Below are positions 9,067-20,057 of a stretch of DNA of 64,000 nucleotides, one piece after another. Both the position numbers and the translations under genes were made by a program. This stretch comes from Ramlibacter sp. (GTDB lineage: Bacteria > Pseudomonadota > Gammaproteobacteria > Burkholderiales > Burkholderiaceae_C): positions 1 through 64,000 of the forward strand of contig NZ_JAQGNQ010000086.1 in assembly GCF_028291745.1 (NCBI RefSeq), read 5' to 3'. A model generated the notes under the pieces. It did not search any database. It had not been told where the DNA came from and saw only the letters and a list, made by a program, of their open reading frames with translations. Each line of letters opens with the position of its first letter. The first letter of the stretch is position 1.

Positions 9067-9658
9067 GGACGCGACCCTCCAGCCGGCCCTTGCGCATCTC
9101 GAATCGCTCGGACGCCATGCGCTGGGCCAGGGCGCCGTCATGCGTGACGAGCAGGATCGCCGTCCCCTGGTCGAGGAGCTGCCGCAGCAACTGTTCCACC
9201 TGGCTCCTGCTTTGCTCGTCCAGACCCGAGGTCGGTTCGTCCAGCAGCAGCACGCGGTTGCCGGGATGGAGCGCCCGCAGCAATGCGAGCCGCTGTCGCT
9301 CGCCGGTGGACAGGCGGGCGACCGGCCAGGCAGCCGCGGCCGCGTCCATGCCCACCGCGGCCAGCAACTGCGGCAGGTCCGCGGTGCGCGCGAAATGGTC
9401 GCCGACGCGTTCGTGCCACCAGCCGGAATCCGCCGGCACGTAGGTGACCATTCGACGCCATGCGGGTGCCGACGTGGCCGTACAGGCATGGCCATCCAGG
9501 AAGCAGTCGCCCTCGTGGGGATCCAGGTCGGCCACCATGCGCAGCAGGACGCTCTTTCCGGAGCCGGAAGCGCCCTCGATCGAGACACAGGAGCCGGACC
9601 CAAGTCGCAGGCTCACGGGGCCGACGTGCAGCCGGCGCATTTCCCGGATTTCGAGCAT
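9059..9658 (-). CDS. fetA: FetA-like ABC transporter ATP-binding protein
   Basis: This 199-residue ATPase has Walker A GASGSGKS (about 35-42), a variant signature LSTGERQR, Walker B VLLLDEPTSGLD and the switch His in VTHDG. It is slightly shorter than E. coli FetA. I chose the ATG at 9658 (MLEIREMRR) because the open frame further upstream codes low-complexity sequence. It is first in a two-gene operon with the permease. Confidence 0.85.
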   Translation of the reverse strand: MLEIREMRRLHVGPVSLRLGSGSCVSIEGASGSGKSVLLRMVADLDPHEGDCFLDGHACTATSAPAWRRMVTYVPADSGWWHERVGDHFARTADLPQLLAAVGMDAAAAAWPVARLSTGERQRLALLRALHPGNRVLLLDEPTSGLDEQSRSQVEQLLRQLLDQGTAILLVTHDGALAQRMASERFEMRKGRLEGRVHA

Positions 9659-9809
9659 GCGCGATTGTGGCCTGTGCCGGCGGTGACCGGCCGGCGCCAA
9701 CGATAGGGTGGACGCCCCAGCGTGGTCCGGGGCCCGGGCGTTGTAGATTCGGGAGACGGGAAGTCGGATTCCCGGGCAAGGGCAGCCCCCACACCATCGG
9801 AGAGAAAGC

Positions 9810-11795
<1,986 letters not shown>

Positions 11796-11807
11796 ATACA
11801 GACTGCC

Positions 11808-11847
11808 GGACGCAGAAGTCGCAAAAGTCGCGCAGAAAACGCAAAAA
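11808..11847. repeat. One-armed copy of the CGCAGAAG/CGCAAAAG dispersed repeat
   Basis: Units CGCAGAAGT, CGCAAAAGT and CGCAGAAAA follow one another directly after the acs stop. The composition mixes the GAAGG units of 14191-14304 and the AAAGG units of 7281-7401. No opposing arm was found, so this is a half element. Confidence 0.65.
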
Positions 11848-11868
11848 GCTGCCTCCGGTTGCTGGAAT

Positions 11869-11896
11869 GAAAAAGCCCGCTGCAAGCGGGCTTCTT
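11869..11896 (-). terminator. Rho-independent terminator of the cytochrome c gene
   Basis: The stem AGCCCGC (11874-11880), five-base loop and GCGGGCT (11886-11892) are perfect. On the minus strand the stem is followed by a run of T. It sits 20 nt after the cytochrome c stop codon. It could also act weakly on acs transcripts arriving from the other side. Confidence 0.85.
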
Positions 11897-11912
11897 CCTG
11901 GGCCAGGGAGCC

Positions 11913-12218
11913 TCAGTGCTGCGTCAACACCCAGCCCGCCAGCTTCTTCGCCTCGGCTTCGTTGACCTGCGAGTTCGCGGGCATGGGTACGGGGCCCCAG
12001 ACGCCGGAGCCGCCCCGCATGATCTTGGCGGCCAGGCGGTCCACTGCGTCCTTCTGGCCGGCGTACTTGGTCGCAACGTCCCGGTAGGCGGGCCCGACCA
12101 GCTTGCGGTCGATGGCATGGCACGACATGCAGTTCTTCGCGGTGGCCAGCGCCTGGTCGGCCAGAGCCGGCGCGGCCAGGACGGCCAGCGTCGCCAGCGC
12201 AATCAGCGCTCGTTTCAT
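11913..12218 (-). CDS. Class I c-type cytochrome (c-551/c-552-like)
   Basis: This is a 101-residue periplasmic monoheme cytochrome c. Residues 1-20 are a signal peptide (cleavage ALA-D). The heme motif is C30-M-S-C33-H34, and the distal ligand is probably Met79 in PVPMPANSQV, as in c-551/c-552. It would shuttle electrons between the bc1 complex and a terminal oxidase or peroxidase. It is transcribed alone and ends in a strong terminator. Confidence 0.93.
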   Translation of the reverse strand: MKRALIALATLAVLAAPALADQALATAKNCMSCHAIDRKLVGPAYRDVATKYAGQKDAVDRLAAKIMRGGSGVWGPVPMPANSQVNEAEAKKLAGWVLTQH

Positions 12219-12315
12219 GAGGGACCTTTGGGTGAGTTACATTGCTTCAACGTTATTGTACGGATGGCGTTGACCTCGCCTTCCGGCACGGGATTGGCAT
12301 CGACAAGGAGCACGC

Positions 12316-12564
12316 ATGCTGTTGCTGGGGGTGGGAATCGTCCTGCTGGCGCTGAAATACCTGGAGATCGGCGTCGTGGCCGCCTGGTCCTGGTGGGTGG
12401 TTTTGTCGCCGTTCGCGCTGGCCGTGGTCTGGTGGACGTGGGCCGACATGTCGGGCTACACCAAGCGCAAGGCGATGGAGCGCGAGAGCGCCCGCAAGCA
12501 GGAGCGCATCGACAAGAATCGCGCCCAGATGGGGCTGGGCACCAAGAAGTCAGGCCGGCGCTGA
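12316..12564 (+). CDS. Small Trp-rich membrane protein (TIGR04438-like)
   Basis: This is an 82-residue protein with two close hydrophobic helices rich in tryptophan (WSWWVVLSPFALAVVWWTW) and a basic, helical cytoplasmic tail (KRKAMERESARKQERIDKNRAQMG). This matches the TIGR04438 Trp-rich family of Burkholderiales, which has no known function. It is divergent from cytochrome c, and its last 15 nt overlap the end of the convergent oxidoreductase gene. I recognise the family by composition and pattern only. Confidence 0.8.
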   Translation: MLLLGVGIVLLALKYLEIGVVAAWSWWVVLSPFALAVVWWTWADMSGYTKRKAMERESARKQERIDKNRAQMGLGTKKSGRR

Positions 12565-14094
12565 GCCCGAGCCCGAGCCGTCCGTGCCCAGCGCCGAGGG
12601 GTGCTTGCGCTTGAGGCCATGCAATGCCGGGCCTTCGATCACCGTGCCGTCCGGGCGGAAGCGGCTGCCGTGGCAGGGGCAGTCCCAGCTCGTCTCCACG
12701 CTGTTCCAGTGGACCTTGCAGCCCATGTGCGGGCACACGTTCGAGACGGCAAACAGTTCGCCGTCGGGCGCACGCCAGGCCGCCAGCGTCTCGCCCTCGG
12801 CATCGACGATCGCGCTGTCGCCCGGCGCCAGGCTGGCCAGCTTCTCGGTCTGGCGGTGGGTGAGGTAGTCCTTCACCAGCTGCTTCATCACCAGCGCGTT
12901 CTCTGCGAGGATGGCCTTGGCGCCCTTCACCAGCGAGATGCGCCCCGGCTTCACCAGGTCGGCAAAGGCCGCCTTGTGTCCGAGCAGTTCCGCGGCGATC
13001 AGGCGCGCGGCCACCGTGCCCCAGGTGAGCCCGTCGGCGGCGAAGCCGGTGGCGATGAAGCAGCCCTCGTGGTTGCGGCCGATGTAGGGCAGGGCGTCGG
13101 CACCGCGGTAGTTCTGGGCGGACCAGCGATGCGTGATCGGGCGGTCGCCGAAGTACTGCTTGGCCAACAGCTCCAGCGCCATCAGACCCGCCGTGGCGTT
13201 GTGGATGCCGACCTTGTGTTCCTGCCCGGCGCAGATCAGGTAATGGCGATCGCCGGCTTGCAGCGTGCGCACGGACAGGTGCTCACCGGCCTTCCACCAG
13301 AAGGTGCCCGGCCCGGGCGGCGCATCGGCTGTCCATTCCAGCGCGATCGCATATTCGCGGTGCACAGGCATCTCGGCATGGACCAGGTGCACGCCCTTGG
13401 GCGAATGCGTCGCCATGACGATTTCCCTGGCCGTCACGCTGCCCGAGGCGGTGACCACGCGCCTGGCCTTGGTGTCGATCTCCAGCACGCGCGAGTGCTC
13501 GTGAACGCTCGCGCCGGCCTCGGCGGCCCGCCGCGCCATCGCCACCACATAGGCTTGCGGCTGGAACTGCGCCTGGTTGCGCAGCACCATCACCTCGCCC
13601 TGCGCCGCCGGCAGGGGGGAAGGAACGGAGCTGGTGATTTCCACCGGGCAGCCTGCCGCGGCGAGCGCGTCGTACTCCTTGCGGACGTAAGCGTTGTGCG
13701 CGGAGTCTGCCCACAGCACGAGCGGGCAGCGCCGGAAGCCGACGTCCGGCAGCTGGCTGCAGCGCTCCTCGATGAAGGCGACCGCCGCGCGGCGCTCGGC
13801 GGCGACCTGCCGCGCGACCTCGGCGCCCCACTTGGCGGCGATCTCCTGCAGGCCGTTGGAGACGGTCTCGTACAGGTTGCCGGTGGAGTTGCCGGTGCTG
13901 CCGGCGCCGATCTCGTCGGCCTCGAGCAGCACGACCTTGGGCTTGACGGGCGTCTGCTGGCCGGCGAGCAGGCTGGCCAGCGTCACCCCGGTAATGCCCC
14001 CGCCGATGATCACGACGTCGGCCGTGACGTCCGCGCCGAGCATGCCAAAGCCGGACGGCGGCGCCGTGCCGCGCCAGACGGAAAGCGTCTCCAT
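12550..14094 (-). CDS. FAD-dependent oxidoreductase with C-terminal Rieske domain
   Basis: This is a 514-residue fusion. An N-terminal DAO-type FAD domain opens with DVVIIGGGITGVTLASLL. A C-terminal Rieske [2Fe-2S] domain carries CPHMGCKVHW and CPCHGSRF, the two Cys-X-His ligand pairs. Proteins of this build are found in many bacteria, and their amine or amino-acid substrates are mostly unknown. The start at 14094 (METLSVWRG) is preferred because GGGAG lies upstream; an in-frame ATG at 14121 would add nine residues. It probably works at the membrane or in the cytoplasm, since no signal peptide is seen. Confidence 0.87.
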   Translation of the reverse strand: METLSVWRGTAPPSGFGMLGADVTADVVIIGGGITGVTLASLLAGQQTPVKPKVVLLEADEIGAGSTGNSTGNLYETVSNGLQEIAAKWGAEVARQVAAERRAAVAFIEERCSQLPDVGFRRCPLVLWADSAHNAYVRKEYDALAAAGCPVEITSSVPSPLPAAQGEVMVLRNQAQFQPQAYVVAMARRAAEAGASVHEHSRVLEIDTKARRVVTASGSVTAREIVMATHSPKGVHLVHAEMPVHREYAIALEWTADAPPGPGTFWWKAGEHLSVRTLQAGDRHYLICAGQEHKVGIHNATAGLMALELLAKQYFGDRPITHRWSAQNYRGADALPYIGRNHEGCFIATGFAADGLTWGTVAARLIAAELLGHKAAFADLVKPGRISLVKGAKAILAENALVMKQLVKDYLTHRQTEKLASLAPGDSAIVDAEGETLAAWRAPDGELFAVSNVCPHMGCKVHWNSVETSWDCPCHGSRFRPDGTVIEGPALHGLKRKHPSALGTDGSGSGSAPA

Positions 14095-14190
14095 GAGGTG
14101 CTCCCTGGGCAAAGACTTCATGCTAGGGAGACCCTGCCGTCACCGGCGTAGGACGGGGACGACAACCTGGGGCGGGGTGCAATGCGGTAC

Positions 14191-14304
14191 TTCTGAACGC
14201 AGAAGGCGCAGAAGGCGCAGAAGAAACGCAGAACACGCAGAAGAACATCCCTCAAGGATTTTTCTGCGCCTTCTGCGCACTTCTGCGCCTTCTGCGTTCA
14301 AGAA
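14191..14304. repeat. Long inverted repeat built of CGCAGAAGG units
   Basis: The left arm begins TTCTGAACGCAGAAGGCGCA and the right arm ends as its reverse complement (…TTCTGCGTTCAAGAA). The arms are about 45 nt with a few mismatches around a 25-nt loop. Each arm is a tandem of CGCAGAAGG units. It lies between two minus-strand genes, downstream of ilvD's neighbour promoter region and upstream of nothing coding. It is the best-preserved member of the family. Confidence 0.85.
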
Positions 14305-14348
14305 TGCCGACGATCGCGCGGCGCATGTTCCGCCGCGCGATCAAATCC

Positions 14349-16046
14349 TCAATACAAGTCCAGCACCGCCCCCTTGCTCGCGCTCGACGCATTGAATGCG
14401 AACTTCGCCTGCACGCCACGCGTGTAGCGCGGCGCGGGCGCGGTCCATCCGGCGCGGCGCTTGGCGATTTCCTCGTCGGGGACGTTCAGCTGCAAGCGCA
14501 GCTGCAGCGCGTCGATGGTGATCGAGTCGCCCTCGTTCACGAACGCGATCGTGCCGCCCGCCGCGGCTTCCGGTGCGACGTGGCCGACCACCATGCCCCA
14601 GGTGCCGCCGGAGAAGCGGCCGTCGGTGATCAGGCCCACGCTCTCGCCGAGGCCGGCGCCAATCAGCGCACCGGTGGGCGCCAGCATCTCCGGCATGCCC
14701 GGGCCGCCCTTCGGGCCGAGGTAGCGCAGCACCATCACGTCACCGGGCTTGATCCTGCCGTCCAGAATGGCCTTCAGCGCGGTCTGCTCGTCGTCGAACA
14801 CGCGCGCCGGGCCGGTGATCACCGGGTTCTTCAGGCCCGTGATCTTGGCCACCGCACCTTCGGGCGACAGGTTGCCCTTCAGGATCGCCAGGTGGCCTTC
14901 CCGGTACATCGGATCGCTGATCGGACGGATCACGTCCTGGTCGGCGCGCGGTGCATCCGGCACGTCGGCCAGCGTCTCGGCAATGGTCTTGCCGGTGATC
15001 GTCATGCAGTCGCCGTGCAGCAGGCCGGCCTTGAGCAGCATCTTCATGACCTGCGGAATGCCGCCGGCCTGGTGCAGGTCGACGGCCAGGTACTTGCCCG
15101 AGGGCTTCAGGTCGCACAGCACCGGGGTGCGCTTGCGGATGCGCTCGAAGTCGTCGATGGTCCACTCGACCTCGGCGGCATGCGCGATGGCCAGGAAGTG
15201 CAGCACCGCGTTGGTGGAGCCGCCCGTGGCCATGATCACCGCCACGGCGTTCTCGAGCGACTTCCGGGTCACGATGTCGCGCGGCTTCAGGTCCTTGCGA
15301 ATCGCTTCCATCAGCACCTTGGCCGATTCGTGCGCAGAGTTCTGCTTCTCGTCGTGCGGGTTGGCCATCGTCGACGAATAAGGCAGCGACAGGCCGATCG
15401 CCTCGAAGGCCGACGACATCGTGTTGGCCGTGTACATGCCGCCGCAGGAGCCGGTGCCCGGGATCGCGGCCTGCTCGATTTCCCGGAGATCCGCATCGCT
15501 GATCTTGCCGGCCGCGTTCTGGCCCACGGCCTCGAACACGCTGACGATGTTCAGGTCCTGGCCACGCCACTTGCCCGGCAGGATGGTGCCGCCATAGACG
15601 TAGATCGCCGGGACGTTGGCGCGCAGCATGCCCATCATGCCGCCCGGCATGTTCTTGTCGCAGCCGCCGACCACCAGCACGCCATCCATCCACTGGCCCT
15701 GCACGCAGGTCTCGATGCAGTCGGCGATCACCTCGCGGCTGACCAGCGAGTACTTCATGCCCTCGGTGCCCATGGCCATGCCGTCGCTGATCGTCGGGGT
15801 GCCGAAGATCTGCGGATTGCCGCCGGCCTCCGCGATGCCGCGCACGGCTGCGTCGGCCAGCTTCTGCAGGCCGCTGTTGCACGGCGTGATGGTGCTGTGG
15901 CCGTTGGCGACGCCGACCATGGGCTTGCCGAAGTCGGTCTCCTTGTAGCCCATGCCGTAGTACATGGAGCGGTTCGGCGCGCGCGACTTGCCTTCGGTGA
16001 TGTTGGCGCTGCGCAGCGGCTGGATGGGGATGGTCTTCTTGTCCAT
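14349..16046 (-). CDS. ilvD: Dihydroxy-acid dehydratase
   Basis: This 565-residue Fe-S enzyme dehydrates 2,3-dihydroxy acids to 2-keto acids in valine, isoleucine and pantothenate synthesis. Cluster and active-site cysteines are visible in [16 protein letters not shown] and [12 protein letters not shown]. The C-terminal half has the expected [12 protein letters not shown]. The length is normal for the IlvD family. It is divergent from a LysR gene, which may regulate it. Related sugar-acid dehydratases share the fold, but the motif set and length fit IlvD. Confidence 0.93.
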   Translation of the reverse strand: MDKKTIPIQPLRSANITEGKSRAPNRSMYYGMGYKETDFGKPMVGVANGHSTITPCNSGLQKLADAAVRGIAEAGGNPQIFGTPTISDGMAMGTEGMKYSLVSREVIADCIETCVQGQWMDGVLVVGGCDKNMPGGMMGMLRANVPAIYVYGGTILPGKWRGQDLNIVSVFEAVGQNAAGKISDADLREIEQAAIPGTGSCGGMYTANTMSSAFEAIGLSLPYSSTMANPHDEKQNSAHESAKVLMEAIRKDLKPRDIVTRKSLENAVAVIMATGGSTNAVLHFLAIAHAAEVEWTIDDFERIRKRTPVLCDLKPSGKYLAVDLHQAGGIPQVMKMLLKAGLLHGDCMTITGKTIAETLADVPDAPRADQDVIRPISDPMYREGHLAILKGNLSPEGAVAKITGLKNPVITGPARVFDDEQTALKAILDGRIKPGDVMVLRYLGPKGGPGMPEMLAPTGALIGAGLGESVGLITDGRFSGGTWGMVVGHVAPEAAAGGTIAFVNEGDSITIDALQLRLQLNVPDEEIAKRRAGWTAPAPRYTRGVQAKFAFNASSASKGAVLDLY

Positions 16047-16128
16047 GGTGGCTGGTGTCCGGGAGAGGGAAGGGCGCAGGATACGCCTCGCCCCTGATTC
16101 TTTCCAATCCGATTTTCCGGCGCGACTA

Positions 16129-16143
16129 ATATGTCTGGCATAT
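16129..16143 (+). promoter_or_regulatory. LysR-type operator overlapping the regulator start codon
   Basis: The perfect inverted repeat ATATG-TCTGG-CATAT lies in the 95-nt gap between ilvD and lysR, and its right arm overlaps the lysR ATG. It has the T-N11-A form of LysR sites. Occupancy would block initiation of the regulator (autoregulation) and may affect ilvD. This is inference from sequence only. Confidence 0.5.
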
Positions 16144-17041
16144 GAGCGATCCCGTCATCGAGTTGCGCCTGTGGCGCCAGTTCATTGCCGTGGCCGAGGA
16201 GCTGCACTTCAGCCGCGCCGCGCGCTCGCTGCACATGACGCAGCCACCGCTGACGCAGGCCATCGCGCAGCTGGAGCGGCTGCTGGGCGCGCGCCTGTTC
16301 GAGCGCACGAAGCGCAGCGTGCACCTGACGGCCGCCGGCGAGGTCCTGCTGCCCCAGGCGCGCGAGCTGCTGGCGCGCGCGCAGGCGCTGCCGGCCCAGG
16401 CGCGGGCGGCGGCGGGCGGCGAACTGGGGCGGCTGCGCGTCGCCTTCGTCTCCACGGTCGGCTTCGCGTTGCTGCCGCACTGGCTGCGGGCCTTTCGCGC
16501 GCGTCATCCGCAGGTGCAGATGGAACTGATCGAGGCGACCGGCGACGTGCAGCTCGACGCCTTCGCACGCGGCGACATCGACGCCGGCTTCATGCTGCAC
16601 TCGCCCGGCTTTGCGCCGCAGGGGCTCGCGCACCGGCGCGTGGCGCACGAGCCGCTGGTGCTCGCGCTGCCCGAGGCGCATCCGATGGCGGCGGCGCCGC
16701 GCCTGTCGCTGGCGGCGGTGCTGGCGCAGCCGCTGGTGCTGTTCCCGCGGCGCATCGTGCCTTCGCTGCACGACGCGATCCTGGGCATGTACCACGCGGC
16801 CGGCCGCGAGCCGCGCATCGTGCAGGAGGCGATCCAGATGCAGACCATCGTCAACCTGGTCTCGGCGGGACTCGGGATCGCCTGGGTGCCGGCGAGCGTG
16901 CGCGAATTCCAGCGCAGCGGGGTGGTGTACCGGCAGCTCGCCGGCAAGCAGGGGGCGAGCGTGCCGGAGTGCGAGACGACGCTGGTGTGGGGGGAGTCGT
17001 CGGCGGTGCTGGAGCGGTTCGTCGAAGTGGTCGCCAGCTGA
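16142..17041 (+). CDS. LysR family transcriptional regulator
   Basis: This 299-residue regulator has an N-terminal winged helix-turn-helix ([20 protein letters not shown], about residues 23-42, followed by [15 protein letters not shown]). A periplasmic-binding-like effector domain follows from about residue 90. The closest visible flavour is the BenM/CatR-like subfamily that senses aromatic or small organic acids. It is divergent from ilvD. Confidence 0.9.
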   Translation: MSDPVIELRLWRQFIAVAEELHFSRAARSLHMTQPPLTQAIAQLERLLGARLFERTKRSVHLTAAGEVLLPQARELLARAQALPAQARAAAGGELGRLRVAFVSTVGFALLPHWLRAFRARHPQVQMELIEATGDVQLDAFARGDIDAGFMLHSPGFAPQGLAHRRVAHEPLVLALPEAHPMAAAPRLSLAAVLAQPLVLFPRRIVPSLHDAILGMYHAAGREPRIVQEAIQMQTIVNLVSAGLGIAWVPASVREFQRSGVVYRQLAGKQGASVPECETTLVWGESSAVLERFVEVVAS

Positions 17042-17141
17042 ATCGTCCGAGTGACTTATTGCCTGTGCCGCGCGCTCGCCTAGGCACCGGCAGCCCTCGC
17101 TGCTATTCTCATCGCGGCATTGGTGGATAGGCGCAATTCCC

Positions 17142-18278
17142 GTGCCGCACCCCATGCGACGGATCGCCATCCAGTCCCTCCTGTTCGATCGCGGCAAGCT
17201 GGTCGCTTCGCTGCTGGGCGTGGCCCTGGCCACGGCCCTCGCGTTCGTGCAGATCGGGCTGTACCGCGGATTCCAGATCAACTCCTCGACGGTCATCCAG
17301 CACGTCGGCGGCGACTTGTGGGTGGTGCCTACCGGGATCGACGTCATAGACAACGCGCAGATCATGTCGCCAGGCCCGCGCAATCTCCTGCTCTCGGATC
17401 CGTGCGTCGCCGACGCGCGGGCGGTGATCTACGGCTTCGTGGTGATCCAGAAACCGAGCGGCACGCGCTCCACCGCCCTCGTGGTCGCCGCCGATCCGCG
17501 GCGCGGACGGGAAGTGCCCTGGGCCGTCATCGACGGCACCGCGGCCGGGCTCGAGCAGCCGCTGCGCATCAGCGTCGACCGCACTGATCTCGACAAGCTC
17601 GAGCTGCCGGCCAAGGCACTCGGCTCCACTTTCGAAGTGCGGGGCAAGCGCGTCGTCGTGGCGGCGGTCACCGAGGGCATCCGGGCGTTCACGCTGAACC
17701 CCTATTTCTTCACCTCCATGACCAACGCGCGCAGGCTGCTGGATCTCGGCGAGAGCCAGGCGATGTACTACGCGGTCGACTTGGCGGCGCCGGCCTGCGC
17801 CGGTGAGGTGATCGCCTGGATGAAGCGGCAGCCGGACGTGCGGCTCCTGCCCACCTCGCAGTGGATGGAGACCACCGAGGCGCACTGGGTGAGCCGCTCG
17901 GGCGTCGGCATGGTGCTCGCATTCACCGCCGTGCTCGGCCTGATCGTCGGCGGCGTCATCGTCGGCCAGACGCTCTACTCGATGACCAAGGAGCACCTGA
18001 TCGAGCTGGCCACGCTGAAGGCGCTGGGCGCGCGGCCCGGCGAGCTGGCGGGCTTCGTGCTGTGGCAGGTGACCGTGCTCGGCGCGATCGGCGGCGCGGC
18101 CGGCTTCGCCCTGGCGCTCGCGCTCCAGCGCGTGCTCGTGCGGGCGAGTCTGCCGGTCGTGCTCTCGCTTCAAACGGTGGCGCTCGGCGCCGCCGCCACG
18201 CTCGCGATGTGCATGGTCGCCAGCGTCACGAGCTTGCGCGTCGTCCTCAAGGTCGAGACGGCAAAGGTATTGCGATGA
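17142..18278 (+). CDS. DevC-like ABC transporter permease (FtsX/MacB fold)
   Basis: This 378-residue inner-membrane permease resembles DevC, the permease of the heterocyst glycolipid exporter. It has one N-terminal helix (KLVASLLGVALATALAFVQI), a 200-residue periplasmic domain (GGDLWVVPTG, FVVIQKPSG) and three C-terminal helices in an FtsX arrangement. It opens a devC-devA-devB-GNAT operon. The start may be GTG 17142 or ATG 17154 (MRRIAIQSLLFDRGK); neither has a convincing ribosome site. The neighbouring lipid-modifying operon suggests a lipid as cargo. Confidence 0.85.
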   Translation: MPHPMRRIAIQSLLFDRGKLVASLLGVALATALAFVQIGLYRGFQINSSTVIQHVGGDLWVVPTGIDVIDNAQIMSPGPRNLLLSDPCVADARAVIYGFVVIQKPSGTRSTALVVAADPRRGREVPWAVIDGTAAGLEQPLRISVDRTDLDKLELPAKALGSTFEVRGKRVVVAAVTEGIRAFTLNPYFFTSMTNARRLLDLGESQAMYYAVDLAAPACAGEVIAWMKRQPDVRLLPTSQWMETTEAHWVSRSGVGMVLAFTAVLGLIVGGVIVGQTLYSMTKEHLIELATLKALGARPGELAGFVLWQVTVLGAIGGAAGFALALALQRVLVRASLPVVLSLQTVALGAAATLAMCMVASVTSLRVVLKVETAKVLR

Positions 18279-19012
18279 GCGCCGCACCGCCGCAATCCGT
18301 CCTCGTGCGCGCGCACGAGGTCTCCAAGAGCTTCCACTCCGGGGCGATCGACGCCGACGCGCTCCACGACGTCTCGATCGAGGTGCGCACCGGCGAGCTC
18401 GCGCTGCTCATGGGGCCGTCGGGCTCGGGCAAGACGACGCTGCTCTACATCCTCTCCGGGCTGATGCGGCCCACGAGCGGCGACGTCGAGCTGTGCGGCG
18501 TGACCATCACGCGCCACTCCGACAAGGTCTCCGCCGAGGTCCGGCGCCGGCACGTGGGCTTCATCTTCCAGACCTACAACCTGTTCCCGGCGCTGAGCGC
18601 GCTCGATAACGTGGCCGAGGTGTCGGTGATGAAGGGCGCCCCCAGGCACGAGGCGCACGCGCGGGCGACCGACATCCTGACGCGGGTTGGCCTCGGCGAC
18701 CGTCTGCGCCATCGCCCGGGCGAACTTTCCGGCGGCCAACGGCAGCGCGTGGCGATCGCCCGGGCGCTCGCCGGCGAGCCGACGCTGATCGTGGGCGACG
18801 AGCCGACCGGCGCGCTCGACAAGAACACCGGGTACGCGATCGTGCAGCTGCTGCGCGACCAGGTGAGCGAAGCGCGTGGCGTGCTGCTGGTCACCCACGA
18901 CCTGCGCCTGCGCCGGTTCGCCGACCGGATCATCGAGATCGACGACGGCCGCATCGTGGCGGACTCTCCCGTGACGCAATCCGGGCAGGCGCTGGAGCGC
19001 GACCATGCGTAG
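18275..19012 (+). CDS. DevA-like ABC transporter ATP-binding protein
   Basis: This 245-residue ATPase of the MacB/LolD/DevA class has Walker A GPSGSGKTT, FIFQTYNLFPALSALDNV (Q-loop), signature LSGGQRQR, Walker B LIVGDEPTGALD and switch His in VTHD. Its ATG overlaps the permease stop (ATGA), so the two are coupled. It would energise export through a tripartite pump with the DevB-like adaptor. Confidence 0.9.
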   Translation: MSAAPPQSVLVRAHEVSKSFHSGAIDADALHDVSIEVRTGELALLMGPSGSGKTTLLYILSGLMRPTSGDVELCGVTITRHSDKVSAEVRRRHVGFIFQTYNLFPALSALDNVAEVSVMKGAPRHEAHARATDILTRVGLGDRLRHRPGELSGGQRQRVAIARALAGEPTLIVGDEPTGALDKNTGYAIVQLLRDQVSEARGVLLVTHDLRLRRFADRIIEIDDGRIVADSPVTQSGQALERDHA

Positions 19013-20057
19013 AACGGCGGCGTTCGCGCTCGCCGCCGGGATCGGGTTCGCCGCCGCGCTGGCGTGGTGGGAAGCTCCCTCGGGCCGCGGAGAGCCTGCG
19101 CGCGCAGAAAAGGCGGACGAGCGCGAGCAGCGGGTCGTTGCGCAGGCGCAGATCGTGCCGATCGACGGCATCATCGAAGTGCGCCCGCTCGCCGAAGGCA
19201 AGGTCCTGAGGGTCCTGGTGCAGCCCGGCGACCGCGTCGAGATCAACCAGCTGCTCGCCGAGATCGAGAACGATCTGCCCCGGGCGACGCTGCAGCAGCG
19301 CGAGGCCGACGCCAGGGCCGCCGCCGAGCGGCTCGCGCTCGCGGCGGAAGGCACCCGTCCCGAGGATCGCGAGGCGCTGGCGGCGGCCGCGGAGGCGGCG
19401 GGCAGCGAGTCGGACCTGGCCGCGGATCGCCTGCAGCGACAGCGCCAGCTCTCCGACCAGGGCTTCGTCAGCCCGCAGTCCGTCATCGAGGCCGAGCGCG
19501 CGGCGGCCACGGCGCAGGCCCGGGCGCGCGAGGCCCGGATGCGCATGAAGGCGGGCGACGCCGGCGGCCGCCCGGCGGAAGTGCGCGCGGCACGCGAGCA
19601 GCTCGCTGCCGCCGTCGCCGTGCTGAACCAGAGCAAGGTGGCGCTCTCGCGCACCCGCATCGCCGCGCCCATCGGCGGGATCATCATGGCGCGCAGTATC
19701 AATCCCGGCGACATCATCGGTACGAACGTCACCTCCCCGACGCTGTTCAAGATCGTCGACCCCAAGCGCGTCGAAGTGCGCGTGGAGATCGAGGACTCGC
19801 TCGCCGACCGCGTGGAGCTCGGCCAGCCCATCGCCTTCGTGCTGCCGGGCAGCAGGATCCGCATCGGCGAAGGCAGGGTCTCGCGCATCGCGCCGCAGGT
19901 GGAGAAGCGCACGATCGGAGCGGACGACGCGCGCATCCGTGCTGACAGCATGATCCGTCCGGCGTGGAGCGACTACAAGCCGCTCGCCGGCGGCGGCGTC
20001 CCGCCCGTCAACTTCCGACTCGAAGCATGGATTCAACCATCGTACTCACAGAGGTAG
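19005..20057 (+). CDS. DevB/HlyD-family membrane fusion protein
   Basis: This 350-residue periplasmic adaptor has one N-terminal membrane anchor (AFALAAGIGFAAALAWW), a biotinyl-lipoyl-like half (VRPLAEGKVLRVLVQPGDRVEINQLLAEIEN), a long coiled coil rich in Ala/Glu/Arg (about 85-205) and the return lipoyl half (RIAAPIGGIIMARSINPGD). It overlaps the ATPase gene by 8 nt. It would bridge the DevC/DevA pump to an outer-membrane TolC-type channel, none of which is encoded nearby. Confidence 0.87.
   Translation: MRRTAAFALAAGIGFAAALAWWEAPSGRGEPARAEKADEREQRVVAQAQIVPIDGIIEVRPLAEGKVLRVLVQPGDRVEINQLLAEIENDLPRATLQQREADARAAAERLALAAEGTRPEDREALAAAAEAAGSESDLAADRLQRQRQLSDQGFVSPQSVIEAERAAATAQARAREARMRMKAGDAGGRPAEVRAAREQLAAAVAVLNQSKVALSRTRIAAPIGGIIMARSINPGDIIGTNVTSPTLFKIVDPKRVEVRVEIEDSLADRVELGQPIAFVLPGSRIRIGEGRVSRIAPQVEKRTIGADDARIRADSMIRPAWSDYKPLAGGGVPPVNFRLEAWIQPSYSQR

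Noticed and set aside
7309-9147. 612-codon + strand frame across the hairpin and the GntR/FetB genes
   Set aside because: Its first residues (LRLLRNLRVLCVRMS) are a translation of the palindromic repeat, and the rest is a shadow of minus-strand genes.
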